From Parvibium lacunae (GTDB taxonomy: Bacteria; Pseudomonadota; Gammaproteobacteria; Burkholderiales; Burkholderiaceae_D): a stretch of DNA of 64,000 nt. Under the pieces are notes generated by a model that saw only the letters and a list, made by a program, of their open reading frames with translations, did no database searches and was not told the origin of the DNA. Shown here piece after piece: positions 1-7,459 of the stretch (positions within the stretch are counted from its first letter, which is position 1; each line of letters opens with the position of its first letter). A program made the position numbers and the translations under genes. Where the stretch lies: contig NZ_QPGB01000007.1 in NCBI RefSeq assembly GCF_003335215.1, forward strand, positions 1 through 64,000. The letters run 5' to 3'.

Positions 1-5
1 TCGCC

Positions 6-506
6 TTGGTCTTGCCAGGCCCCAGGGTTGAGGAGAACGTCGCCGCTTTCTTTGACAAGAAATTGGATGGATTGGCTGCTGAGTTGGACGATATCCTTGT
101 ACATGCTCAACTTCGCTATCCCCCCGTACCCTGTTTACCCCGCGATTTATTGTTCGTCCCAGATTTATTAGTGGTACGCCCCCATTTATTTTTTCCAAAG
201 CACATGCGAGAGACATTGACGTTGGATAACGGGACTGAATTCGCTCGCTTCAAGGAAATCGAACGTCGCACGGGCTTACGTATTTATTTCGCTGATCCTT
301 ATGCGGCTTGGCAACGGGGTACGAATGAAAACACCAACGGATTATTGCGTCGCTATTTTCCAAAAGGATCAGATTTCAGCCATATTACGAAAAAAACGCT
401 TGCACTTGTCGTTAAAAAACTCAATCATAGACCACGCAAGTGCCTTGATTTCCAGACCCCTCATGAGGTCTTTTCTGCCGCTGTCTCTGGTGCACTTGGA
501 ACGTGA
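6..506 (+). pseudogene. IS30-family transposase remnant, C-terminal half
   Basis: The stretch from about residue 69 on resembles the end of an IS30-type DDE transposase: LTLDNGTEFA carries the second catalytic Asp (D74 of this reading) and GTNENTNGLLRRYFPKG carries the catalytic Glu (E108). The N-terminal helix-turn-helix and the first catalytic Asp are missing, and the first 65 or so codons do not look like an IS30 protein, so the reading frame probably crosses a deletion or rearrangement junction. The window starts here, so more of the element may lie outside. The element runs into the toxin array at about 507. It should not encode an active transposase. The family call is from motif memory. 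Confidence 0.75.
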
Positions 507-561
507 ATCCACCCCTATTGTTTTCTCGTTCACGCATAGCGATGGCTGCACTATTTCCCCC
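507..561 (-). pseudogene. Stub of a third toxin cassette
   Basis: Reading the minus strand from 561, the codons give GGNSAAIAMREREN and run on until the IS30 remnant. The GGN start matches the GGNS at the toxin junction near 1320 and the GGNR near 1984. It begins 7 bp after the stop of the upstream immunity gene. I infer the first codons of another C-terminal toxin tip, cut off by the insertion element. No function can be assigned. Confidence 0.45.
551..561 (-). repeat. Cassette boundary repeat, copy A
   Basis: CTATTTCCCCC on the plus strand (GGGGGAAATAG on minus). Identical to copies at 1312-1322 and 1974-1984. It encodes Gly-Gly-Asn and lies 7 bp after the TAA of the 568-912 gene. Confidence 0.7.
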
Positions 562-567
562 ATCAAA

Positions 568-912
568 TTATCGATATTTTTCCCAATCCACTGGCTCATC
601 AGACGGATCCTCCTCCTCAGCCTCTGCCCATTTCCTTAATTTTTCACCTTCCAACCAAATAGGAACACCTGAGACGTCTGATGGTTCATCAATCACCGAT
701 AGCGTTAGCCTTTCATCATTAGAAATTTGACGACAGACACGATAGTATTTCCCTCCAATGACCACATCCACCACCCGATGAAAATCCGGGTAGTCGCCAT
801 AAACAGACGTAACTATTTCGGGATGTTCATCAATCATCGCAATTAAACTCGACTCATCGCCAGAGGTTAAAAAATTAATCAGCGAAGATTTCAATTCAAG
901 CTGCAAATTCAT
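568..912 (-). CDS. Putative immunity protein, family not recognised
   Basis: This 114-residue acidic protein has no signal peptide or membrane segment, so it should be cytoplasmic. Its C-terminus is strongly acidic (AEAEEEDPSDEPVDWEKYR). I do not recognise the family. It starts 11 bp after the stop of the toxin-like gene at 924 and ends 7 bp before a cassette-boundary repeat, which is the position of the cognate immunity gene in polymorphic toxin loci. I chose the ATG at 912 over the GTG at 918 because GAGG sits 5 nt before it. The immunity role is inferred from position, size and acidity only. Confidence 0.6.
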   Translation of the reverse strand: MNLQLELKSSLINFLTSGDESSLIAMIDEHPEIVTSVYGDYPDFHRVVDVVIGGKYYRVCRQISNDERLTLSVIDEPSDVSGVPIWLEGEKLRKWAEAEEEDPSDEPVDWEKYR

Positions 913-923
913 ACGCACCTCTA

Positions 924-1787
924 TTAATCGTCAAACATTATGGACCCCTCAGGCTGTTGTCCAGTCGGCCTGAATTTTATGGACAGTCCATCCTTACCAG
1001 GTTTCAATCCCTTAAATAAGTCGGGGAAATCGTCAACAAGTGATTGCCTCAGTACTGGTGCCGCTTTTAGCTTCGTTCCATACGTCTCTAGCAAAACATC
1101 ACTTTGCACAAACAGATCCAAGTCAAATTTATTCGGATCAATGGGCTGACCAAATGTTGCTTTATTCGGATTTCCAACCTTACCTGTTGCCGAACTTCCT
1201 GTGAGGCCAATTTTTGCATTAGGGTCAAGCATTTTATATTCAGCGAGTTCGCCAACATTAATTTTTTGTTTTATCGCACCGTGTAGATCTGTTATGAATT
1301 CAGAGGTTGTGCTATTTCCCCCACTCCACACCCTCTTCAAGGAGAATGGTAGCGGATTCGCATTCAGCGTACCATACTCATAAGGCCGTGGGGTAATCTT
1401 CCAATCCGGCACACCCAAATCACGCAAGTACTTGGCTGAGCCTTGGATTCCTTGCGCAATGCCTTCACCTACATCAGCACCCAGCACGGGCAGTCGGTTG
1501 AGTTGTTTAATACCCAGCCCGCCGACTTTACTCCCCACTGGCCCTAGCGCTGCGCCTGCCATAAACTCAGGTACGCTCTCTGGGGCCAGAGCGCCTACCA
1601 GAGCATAGCCAGTGCCATAGAACCGATAGGCTAGGCTGCCTTCAGGGGCTTGCGCACCGCGTCTTACAAAGAAGGCAAGCGTTTCTTCTTTGAGTCTATT
1701 AACCGGGTCAGTGACCGGCTGTGTGAGCGCGGGGTTATTGCTGGTAAAGGTCAGTAAGCCAGCTTCGCTAGGTGCTTGCGGAGGCAT
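924..1787 (-). CDS. C-terminal fragment of a polymorphic toxin with nucleotidyltransferase-like tip
   Basis: The first half resembles a pre-toxin linker with Gly/Ala-rich segments and ends in LPFSLKRVWSGGN at about 1320. After that the composition changes to the likely toxin tip. The tip contains GLTGSSATG followed about 16 residues later by FDLDLFV, the G-S...DxD arrangement of Pol-beta-type nucleotidyltransferases. The frame stays open upstream to about 1886 with no credible start or ribosome site, so this is the 3' end of a once longer exported protein, or an orphan cassette. It has no secretion signal of its own. A likely immunity gene follows 11 bp downstream. The toxin call is inference from architecture; the enzymatic class is tentative. 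Confidence 0.6.
   Translation of the reverse strand: MPPQAPSEAGLLTFTSNNPALTQPVTDPVNRLKEETLAFFVRRGAQAPEGSLAYRFYGTGYALVGALAPESVPEFMAGAALGPVGSKVGGLGIKQLNRLPVLGADVGEGIAQGIQGSAKYLRDLGVPDWKITPRPYEYGTLNANPLPFSLKRVWSGGNSTTSEFITDLHGAIKQKINVGELAEYKMLDPNAKIGLTGSSATGKVGNPNKATFGQPIDPNKFDLDLFVQSDVLLETYGTKLKAAPVLRQSLVDDFPDLFKGLKPGKDGLSIKFRPTGQQPEGSIMFDD
1312..1322 (-). repeat. Cassette boundary repeat, copy B
   Basis: Exact CTATTTCCCCC (plus strand). It encodes the GGN of VWSGGNS, at the switch from the pre-toxin region to the toxin tip. Confidence 0.7.
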
Positions 1788-1813
1788 GGCGCTGCTGGTT
1801 TCTGCATAGCGTG

Positions 1814-1984
1814 CTAGGCGGGCGTCTTCAGCTGGGCTTTGGTTGGGGATGGCACTTGTCCAAAGTTTATCCAGACAACCTGGTCTTTATTCGGCACCAG
1901 CGATACCTCACCAGCCTCGTTAATTGCTATGCGTTGATTCGGAATACCTTCAACGCGATACGCAGTCACTGTTCTATTTCCCCC
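1814..1984 (-). pseudogene. Toxin cassette fragment, frame-broken
   Basis: The minus strand from 1984 reads GGNRTVTAYRVEGIPNQ, then INEAGEVSLVPNKD and WINFGQ, before a TAG at 1814-1816. The pattern of an Arg-Val-Glu-Gly start, an Asn-rich turn and a final NFG resembles C-terminal domains of secreted polymorphic toxins. It has no start codon. Between 1814 and 1886 it overlaps the open frame of the downstream toxin fragment in another phase, so a deletion or frameshift has joined two cassettes here. It follows the SUFU-type immunity gene by 2 bp. Confidence 0.55.
1974..1984 (-). repeat. Cassette boundary repeat, copy C
   Basis: Exact CTATTTCCCCC (plus strand). It lies 2 bp after the TAG of the SUFU-type gene (1987-1989) and encodes Gly-Gly-Asn. 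Confidence 0.7.
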
Positions 1985-1986
1985 AT

Positions 1987-2571
1987 CTATACAACAGACG
2001 GACGATTTAAGTTATAGATATCAATATCTTTTTCCGAGAAAAGCTCTTCCAATTTTTTGGATCCAAACTCCTGCGCAAAAGCACTTTCTTCCTTAGAAAT
2101 TGGCACGGCTAACAGCCAAGCAATATCTCTTTCACTTAGTCGAGCTGATTTCAACCGATCATCCCAAAGAAAAGGATATGTAAAGTAAATGTCACTCATG
2201 GTGAGCGAGTGACCATACATTTTTATAACGTCTGGAAAAATAATTCCGGGCGCGCAAAACCACTTTGAATTTATTACGCAGAATGCCAGAGTAGCCAAAA
2301 CATTCCCGAAGTCTGGAAATTTTGAACCGCAAGCTCCAACTATCTCTACTCGAGTTCCGAAATCTTTACCTTGATGCATCAACTGATGATCAGATAAACC
2401 AACCGTTGCATAAGACGTAACTCCATGCTGGGGGCTGTTGACTGCTTCTAATACGTAGACATCACTTATGTGGTCATCATCCCAGAAATGAAATATTGGT
2501 GGCTTATCTACCAGAAACGCCGAGGCAGTATGCTTAGCGACTTCTTTTTGCTGATTAGATATTTTTGTCAT
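1987..2571 (-). CDS. SUFU-domain immunity protein (orphan)
   Basis: The 194-residue protein matches bacterial Suppressor-of-fused domain proteins: SYATVGLSDH near the start, VEIVGACG, then NVLATLAFCVINSKWFCAPG, IFPDVIKMYG, and SDIYFTYPFLWDD. In bacteria this family is a common immunity protein for polymorphic toxins and neutralises a partner toxin in the cytosol. No toxin gene lies just upstream (the 362 bp before it hold repeats and then tRNA-Ser), so it is an orphan. A new cassette fragment begins 2 bp after its stop. The ATG at 2571 is used; the ribosome site before it is weak. Confidence 0.75.
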   Translation of the reverse strand: MTKISNQQKEVAKHTASAFLVDKPPIFHFWDDDHISDVYVLEAVNSPQHGVTSYATVGLSDHQLMHQGKDFGTRVEIVGACGSKFPDFGNVLATLAFCVINSKWFCAPGIIFPDVIKMYGHSLTMSDIYFTYPFLWDDRLKSARLSERDIAWLLAVPISKEESAFAQEFGSKKLEELFSEKDIDIYNLNRPSVV

Positions 2572-2933
2572 ATCTTGCTCTGGTCATTTCCAAAAATCAT
2601 TGCTGGCATCCTCCGCACGATGGCTTCGGTTAGATGATGGCAGTTCCGGGCACGGAAATAGGGGACAGACCACGTTTATTTCAACTAAGCGCATGGCTTA
2701 TTCCCTTTAACGTAATAGGGTAATAGGGAACGCACCACGAATAATTCGAATACGCGAATAATAGTGAAATGAATGTGGTGTGTCCCATATTATTTTACAG
2801 AATCCAGATTTATCTGGTAGTCCAGTTTGGATATTGAAGGGCTGATTGTCAATCAAGGATTTATAAGTCTGCAACCCTGTGCGACAGTAAGGGGGTTGGG
2901 TTTGATGGATCGCCAGCTAGATTGGTGATTGAT
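2572..2933. other. Intergenic region between toxin array and tRNA-Ser
   Basis: No convincing gene. The centre (2661-2787) holds three related GGGACA-CCAC-type words described separately. The part next to the tRNA gene has no recognised element; it is where the tRNA transcript would end. Confidence 0.5.
2661..2787. repeat. Cluster of GGGACAnACCACGT-type repeats
   Basis: GGGGACAGACCACGT (2661-2675) is followed by a diverged direct copy AGGGAACGCACCACGA (2725-2740) and an inverted copy ATGTGGTGTGTCCCA (2773-2787). The first and third match at 12 of 15 positions when one is reversed. Such words are familiar to me from the flanks of REP-associated (Y1) transposase genes in proteobacteria, but no transposase is present, so this is at best a non-autonomous remnant. 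Confidence 0.45.
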
Positions 2934-3023
2934 TGGCGGAGAAGGAGGGATTCGAACCCTCGGTGAACTTGCGCCCACGCCTGATTTCGAGTCAGGTACA
3001 TTCGACCACTCTGCCACTTCTCC
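2934..3023 (-). tRNA. tRNA-Ser(CGA)
   Basis: Acceptor arms GGAGAAG and CTTCTCC pair; the anticodon stem-loop CCTGA-CTCGAAA-TCAGG gives anticodon CGA (reads UCG). A long variable arm typical of class II tRNA, the GGTTCGAATCC T-arm and an encoded CCA are visible. Length is 90 nt with CCA. Its 3' end faces the toxin array. Confidence 0.95.
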
Positions 3024-3185
3024 GAGATGAATGGTTTTGAAGATTTTAACAGATGTATCAATGCCCCCCTCGCCATGACAAAGTTGCTTTTCAGGTTAAC
3101 CGTGGTAACTGCTGCTTACAAAACAGCGTCAGCGTAAGTCGCTCGCTTGCGTTGTCATCTTATGCTGATGTCATCGGATAATCTT

Positions 3186-3416
3186 ATGCACACCCACTTA
3201 CAGAAACTGAGCCGTTTGTTGATTTTAGGGTCATGCCTATGGCTTACCGCTTGCGCTGGGCAATATGGCGTTAGCTACCACTCTCCGGGCCCCGTGCTTT
3301 ACCCCGCCAGGCCTATCTACACGCCACCCCCCGTGCTTTATAGCCCACCGCCGGTATACTATGGGCCACCGTATGGCTATCATTATGGTTTTCGTAGCGG
3401 TATTCGTTTGCGCTAA
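3186..3416 (+). CDS. Small Pro/Tyr-rich lipoprotein
   Basis: The product has a lipoprotein signal: a basic start (MHTHLQKLSR), a hydrophobic core (LLILGSCLWL) and lipobox LTAC. Behind the acylated Cys comes a short tail very rich in Pro, Tyr and Gly (PPPVLYSPPPVYYGPPYGYH). It should be anchored in an envelope membrane. I chose the ATG at 3186 because upstream starts (TTG 3147, ATG 3162, 3168) lengthen the signal with polar residues. No strong ribosome site is visible. The function is unknown; proline/tyrosine tails like this occur in many small proteobacterial envelope proteins. Confidence 0.6.
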   Translation: MHTHLQKLSRLLILGSCLWLTACAGQYGVSYHSPGPVLYPARPIYTPPPVLYSPPPVYYGPPYGYHYGFRSGIRLR

Positions 3417-3481
3417 GCAAGTGGTCAATTAGCGTTGGAGTTATCGAATAGGCGCTTAACCAAGCTTTATGAAATATTGAG

Positions 3482-3721
3482 ATGACTCACCCTATTGAAC
3501 CTAATCAAGTGCTTGATACCAGTGGCTTGCAATGCCCGTTGCCGATTTTGCGTACCAAAAAAGCCTTGGCACCCATGCTAAGCGGTGAAATATTAAAAGT
3601 GATTGCTACCGACCCCGGTGCCGCCGACGATTTCCCGGCCTTTGCCAAGCAAACCGGCAATGCCTTACTGGCCGAAGAAAAAGAGGGCGACACCTTTATT
3701 TTTTACATGCAGCGGCGATAA
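3482..3721 (+). CDS. tusA: TusA/SirA-family sulfur-carrier protein
   Basis: At 79 residues it matches the TusA/SirA/YeeD fold. The conserved CPLP motif (Cys at residue 18, in SGLQCPLPILRTKKAL) supplies the persulfide-carrying cysteine. TusA proteins pass sulfur from cysteine desulfurase to tRNA thiolation or other acceptors in the cytosol. This short family has several subgroups, and the symbol is by similarity of motif and length only. It is followed at once by a terminator and is convergent with valS, so it is probably a single-gene transcript or the end of one with the lipoprotein upstream. Confidence 0.8.
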   Translation: MTHPIEPNQVLDTSGLQCPLPILRTKKALAPMLSGEILKVIATDPGAADDFPAFAKQTGNALLAEEKEGDTFIFYMQRR

Positions 3722-3725
3722 AAAA

Positions 3726-3762
3726 AGCCCATCCTAGACTGTTCTAAGATGGGTTTTTTGAA
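3726..3762. terminator. Bidirectional terminator, tusA/valS
   Basis: GCCCATC (3728-3734) pairs with GATGGGT (3749-3755), followed by a T-run on the plus strand and preceded by an A-run that gives U residues on the minus strand. It sits between two convergent genes. Confidence 0.75.
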
Positions 3763-3786
3763 AAACGCGCGAGAAACGAGCGAGAT

Positions 3787-6561
3787 TTAAGCAAGCTTGC
3801 TCAACTGCTCTTCCAGCTTCGCCACGGTCGCTTTAAATCCAGCCAAGCGGCCTTTTTCTTGCTCGACCACGGCGGCAGGGGCACGCGCAACAAAGCTTTC
3901 GTTATTCAGCTTACCTTCGCATTTCGCGATTTCACCATTCAATCGGGCGATTTCTTTTTGCAAGCGTTCACGCTCTGCGGCCACATCAATTTCTACTTGT
4001 AGCAACAGTTTGAAGTCACCCACAATTTGCACTGGCGCAGGTGAAGCGGGTAGCACATCGACTACCTGCACCTCACTCAATTTCGCCAGCGCTTGCAGAT
4101 AAGGCGCAATCGCATGCAGTTGTGTAGCCTCGCCACTGGCAATCAGCGGGACTTTTTGCGCGGGAGACAGGCTCATTTCGCTACGCAGCGCACGAACCGC
4201 ATCGACCACTTGTTTGAATTGACTCATCCACCCTTCGGCTTCCACACTGATTTTTTCCGGCTGGCTGATGGGATACGGTTGCAACATGAGGCTGACTGTT
4301 TCATCGGCTTGGCGCTTACCGGCCAGCATCGAGACGGTTTGCCACAGCTCTTCGGTAATAAATGGAATCACCGGATGAGCCAAGCGCAAAATCACTTCCA
4401 GTACGCGCACCAGCGTGCGGCGCGTACCGCGTTGCTGCGCTTCGTTACCGTTCTGTAATTGCACTTTCGCCAGTTCCAAATACCAGTCGCAATACTCATC
4501 CCAAACGAATTGATACAGTGCGGTGGCGATGTTATCAAAACGATAATCCGCAAAGCCTTTGGCGACCTCGGCTTCTACACGCTGCAACTGGCTGATAATC
4601 CACTGATCAACCGTTGATAATTCAACCGACAAACTGGCATCCAAGCCGCAATCTTTGCCTTCGGTATTCATCAGCACGAAGCGCGTCGCGTTCCACAACT
4701 TGTTGCAGAAATTGCGATAGCCTTCACAGCGTTTTTGATCAAAGTTGATATTGCGGCCCAGCGAGGCATAAGACGCAAACGTGAAGCGCAATGCATCGGC
4801 GCCATAGGCGGGCATGCCCTCGGGGAAATTTTTACGGACTTTAGCTTCCACCTTGGGCGCATCTTGCGGCCGGCGCAGACCGCTGGTGGCTTTTTGCAGC
4901 AAAGGTTCTAAGCCAATGCCTTGAATCAAATCCACTGGGTCGAGCGTATTGCCTTCGGACTTGGACATTTTTTTGCCTTCCGCATCCCGCACCAAGCCAT
5001 GCACATACACATGCTTAAACGGCACTTTGCCGGTGAAGTGCGTGGTCATCATAATCATCCGGGCGACCCAGAAGAAAATGATGTCAAAGCCCGTCACCAA
5101 GACGCTGGAAGGCAGGAACAGGTCCAACTCTTTGGTTTGCTCGGGCCAGCCAAGGGTTGAGAACGGCACGAGTGCCGATGAGAACCACGTATCCAAGACA
5201 TCTTCATCGCGGCGCAGGGTTTTACCCGGCGCTTGCGCTTGCGCGGCTTCTAAGCTGCGGGCGACATAAACCTTACCATCTTCGTCGTACCACGCAGGGA
5301 TTTGATGCCCCCACCAAAGTTGGCGCGAGATGCACCAGTCTTGAATGTTCTTCAGCCACTGGTTGTAGGTGTTGACCCATTGCTCGGGCACAAATTTCAC
5401 CTCGCCATTTTCCACCACGTCCAAGGCTTTTTGCGTGATGGATTTGCCTGTGGCATCCGGTTTGCTCATGGCCACAAACCATTGGTCGGTCAGCATCGGC
5501 TCAATCACCACACCCGTACGGTCGCCACGCGGCACCATGAGTTTATGGGGCTTCACTTCCACCAAGAAACCTTGGGCTTCCAAGTCAGCGACGATCTGCT
5601 TACGCGCAGCGAAGCGCTCTAGCCCTTGGTAGGCCGCGGGTGCGTTGGTGTTGATGTGCGCATCCAACGTCAAAATTTCAATTTGTGGCAAGCCATGCCG
5701 TTGCCCCACGGCATAGTCGTTAAAGTCATGTGCCGGGGTGACCTTGACCACGCCAGTGCCGAATTCTTTATCGACATACTCATCAGCAATCACTGGGATT
5801 TCGCGATTGCATAGCGGCAGTTGTACGGTTTTGCCGATCAGGTGACGATAGCGTTCATCCTCCGGGTGCACCATCACCGCCACATCGCCCAGCATGGTTT
5901 CCGGGCGGGTGGTCGCCACCGTTAGGCTGCCCGAACCATCGGCCAGCGGATACCGAATGTGCCAGAGATGGCCGTCTTCTTCTTCGCTCACCACTTCCAA
6001 ATCGGAAACCGCCGTACCCAATTTAGGGTCGCAATTCACCAAGCGCTTACCGCGATAAATCAGGCCTTGTTCATACAAACGCACAAATACTTCCGAAACC
6101 ACTTTGGAACATTTCTCGTCCATCGTGAAGTATTCGCGGCCCCAGTCCACCGAGTCACCCATGCGGCGCATTTGGCCAGTAATCGTGGAGCCGGATTCCT
6201 GTTTCCATTCCCAGACTTTTTCCACAAACTTTTCACGGCCCAAATCGTGGCGAGACATTTTTTGTGCATCCAATTTGCGCTCCACCACAATTTGCGTGGC
6301 GATACCCGCATGATCGGTGCCCGGCAGCCACAGCGCGTTATGGCCCAGCATACGGTGATAGCGCGTGAGCCCATCCATGATGGTTTGATTAAACGCATGC
6401 CCCATGTGCAAGGTACCGGTCACGTTCGGCGGCGGCAACTGCACGCAAAAGGACGGCGTATTGTCTTTGAGCGTGGCGGCGTAATAGCCGCGCTGTTCCC
6501 ACTCTTTGGTCCAGTGCGCTTCAATGGCTTGGGGTTCAAATGATTTGGCTAATTCAGTCAT
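3787..6561 (-). CDS. valS: Valyl-tRNA synthetase
   Basis: A class I aminoacyl-tRNA synthetase of 924 residues, charging tRNA-Val with valine in the cytosol. The HIGH motif appears as HMGH at 52-55 within [15 protein letters not shown], and the KMSKS loop as [10 protein letters not shown] at about residue 530. The central editing domain is present. The last 70 residues form the Arg/Lys/Glu-rich coiled coil typical of ValRS ([20 protein letters not shown]). Length is normal for the family. The short gap to the 6618-7007 gene, itself 2 bp from holC, suggests one operon from pepA to valS. Confidence 0.97.
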   Translation of the reverse strand: MTELAKSFEPQAIEAHWTKEWEQRGYYAATLKDNTPSFCVQLPPPNVTGTLHMGHAFNQTIMDGLTRYHRMLGHNALWLPGTDHAGIATQIVVERKLDAQKMSRHDLGREKFVEKVWEWKQESGSTITGQMRRMGDSVDWGREYFTMDEKCSKVVSEVFVRLYEQGLIYRGKRLVNCDPKLGTAVSDLEVVSEEEDGHLWHIRYPLADGSGSLTVATTRPETMLGDVAVMVHPEDERYRHLIGKTVQLPLCNREIPVIADEYVDKEFGTGVVKVTPAHDFNDYAVGQRHGLPQIEILTLDAHINTNAPAAYQGLERFAARKQIVADLEAQGFLVEVKPHKLMVPRGDRTGVVIEPMLTDQWFVAMSKPDATGKSITQKALDVVENGEVKFVPEQWVNTYNQWLKNIQDWCISRQLWWGHQIPAWYDEDGKVYVARSLEAAQAQAPGKTLRRDEDVLDTWFSSALVPFSTLGWPEQTKELDLFLPSSVLVTGFDIIFFWVARMIMMTTHFTGKVPFKHVYVHGLVRDAEGKKMSKSEGNTLDPVDLIQGIGLEPLLQKATSGLRRPQDAPKVEAKVRKNFPEGMPAYGADALRFTFASYASLGRNINFDQKRCEGYRNFCNKLWNATRFVLMNTEGKDCGLDASLSVELSTVDQWIISQLQRVEAEVAKGFADYRFDNIATALYQFVWDEYCDWYLELAKVQLQNGNEAQQRGTRRTLVRVLEVILRLAHPVIPFITEELWQTVSMLAGKRQADETVSLMLQPYPISQPEKISVEAEGWMSQFKQVVDAVRALRSEMSLSPAQKVPLIASGEATQLHAIAPYLQALAKLSEVQVVDVLPASPAPVQIVGDFKLLLQVEIDVAAERERLQKEIARLNGEIAKCEGKLNNESFVARAPAAVVEQEKGRLAGFKATVAKLEEQLSKLA

Positions 6562-6617
6562 AGTGGTCCATCTTATTATTAGAACGATCTTAAACAGCAG
6601 GGGGCTGCTGCTGATTG

Positions 6618-7007
6618 TTATTTGTTTTCAGCCGATTTTTGCGCCAAAACGCGAGATAGTTCTTGCGACACTGCGCGGGCAATCACATCTTGCAAAGTCG
6701 CACGCACCAGTGTTTTAAGATCGGCCTGCAACACTTGCGCGTAATGCGCGAGAATTTCTGTCATGGTCTCTTGCAAACGCATGTCTAGTACGGCATCAAC
6801 CCGGCTTTGTAAACTACGTAATACGTTCTCTCGCACTTCCGTTTCCAACGCTTGCCGGTCAATAGCTGACAGTACCTCACCCAACACAGGAATTTCAGTC
6901 AATACCGGTAATCGCTGGGTATCGACCTCTAAGACGTCGGTCAACAAGGGAATGTCCGCCGCGAGATCAGGCTTTAGTTGGCCTACGAGAGGAGTGCTGG
7001 CCGTCAT
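6618..7007 (-). CDS. Small alpha-helical protein between holC and valS (DUF2486-like)
   Basis: The 129-residue product has a Pro/Leu-rich first third ([24 protein letters not shown]) and a helical remainder with regularly spaced Leu, Val and Arg ([18 protein letters not shown]). It has no signal peptide or membrane segment. A small uncharacterised gene of this type occurs next to holC in many Burkholderiales and is known to me as DUF2486, a link made from memory. It starts 2 bp after the holC stop, so it is almost certainly co-transcribed. A replication-related role would be only a guess from position. Confidence 0.7.
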   Translation of the reverse strand: MTASTPLVGQLKPDLAADIPLLTDVLEVDTQRLPVLTEIPVLGEVLSAIDRQALETEVRENVLRSLQSRVDAVLDMRLQETMTEILAHYAQVLQADLKTLVRATLQDVIARAVSQELSRVLAQKSAENK

Positions 7008-7009
7008 GA

Positions 7010-7435
7010 TTACGCTGCCTTTGTTAAATCAAAATTTTGCATTGGGTAACCACGCTCTCGATAAAACTTAAAGCGAGCGCGGCCAGCCTGTCGTTCATCT
7101 TCTTCCACTCCCACCAGCTCTAATAGGCGCTCAAAACGACTAAAAAACAGTGGGGTTTCAAGGCCTAAATTGAGTAAAACGCTGTGGTGAGGGGTATCCC
7201 CTTCGGTTGCAGTGAGAACAACCGGCGTGTCCGCTGCCAGAGGGTCATCAAGCATGACATGCGGAATAAAGTCCAGGGCCGAAAATTGCCATAGCTGCTG
7301 ATCAAAGCGGGTGAGGACAGCCCGATCATCGCAATAGACCACCAGCGGCTGACCCGCCAGATACACTTTGCGGGCCAAACGGCAGGCGTAAAGCAACTTA
7401 TCGGCCAGATTGAAGTGAAAATCGACTTGGGTCAC
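7010..7435 (-). CDS. holC: DNA polymerase III chi subunit
   Basis: The 141-residue protein follows the HolC pattern: VDFHFNLADKLLYACRLARK at the start, then a nucleotide-binding-like fold with VVYCDD and a hydrophobic FSALDFIPH segment. Chi joins the clamp loader and binds single-stranded-DNA-binding protein during replication. The start is GTG at 7435, 24 bp after the pepA stop. The pepA-holC-valS order is conserved in many proteobacteria and supports the call. Confidence 0.93.
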   Translation of the reverse strand: MTQVDFHFNLADKLLYACRLARKVYLAGQPLVVYCDDRAVLTRFDQQLWQFSALDFIPHVMLDDPLAADTPVVLTATEGDTPHHSVLLNLGLETPLFFSRFERLLELVGVEEDERQAGRARFKFYRERGYPMQNFDLTKAA

Positions 7436-7459
7436 GTTGGGCTACCACTCACGATGTGT

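Noticed and set aside
2861-3076. Open frame over the tRNA-Ser gene
   Set aside because: It is the translation of the tRNA sequence and its flanks.
5959-6543. Long open frame on the plus strand opposite valS
   Set aside because: It lies wholly within the valS coding region, has no recognisable protein features and no ribosome site; it mirrors codon bias of the real gene.
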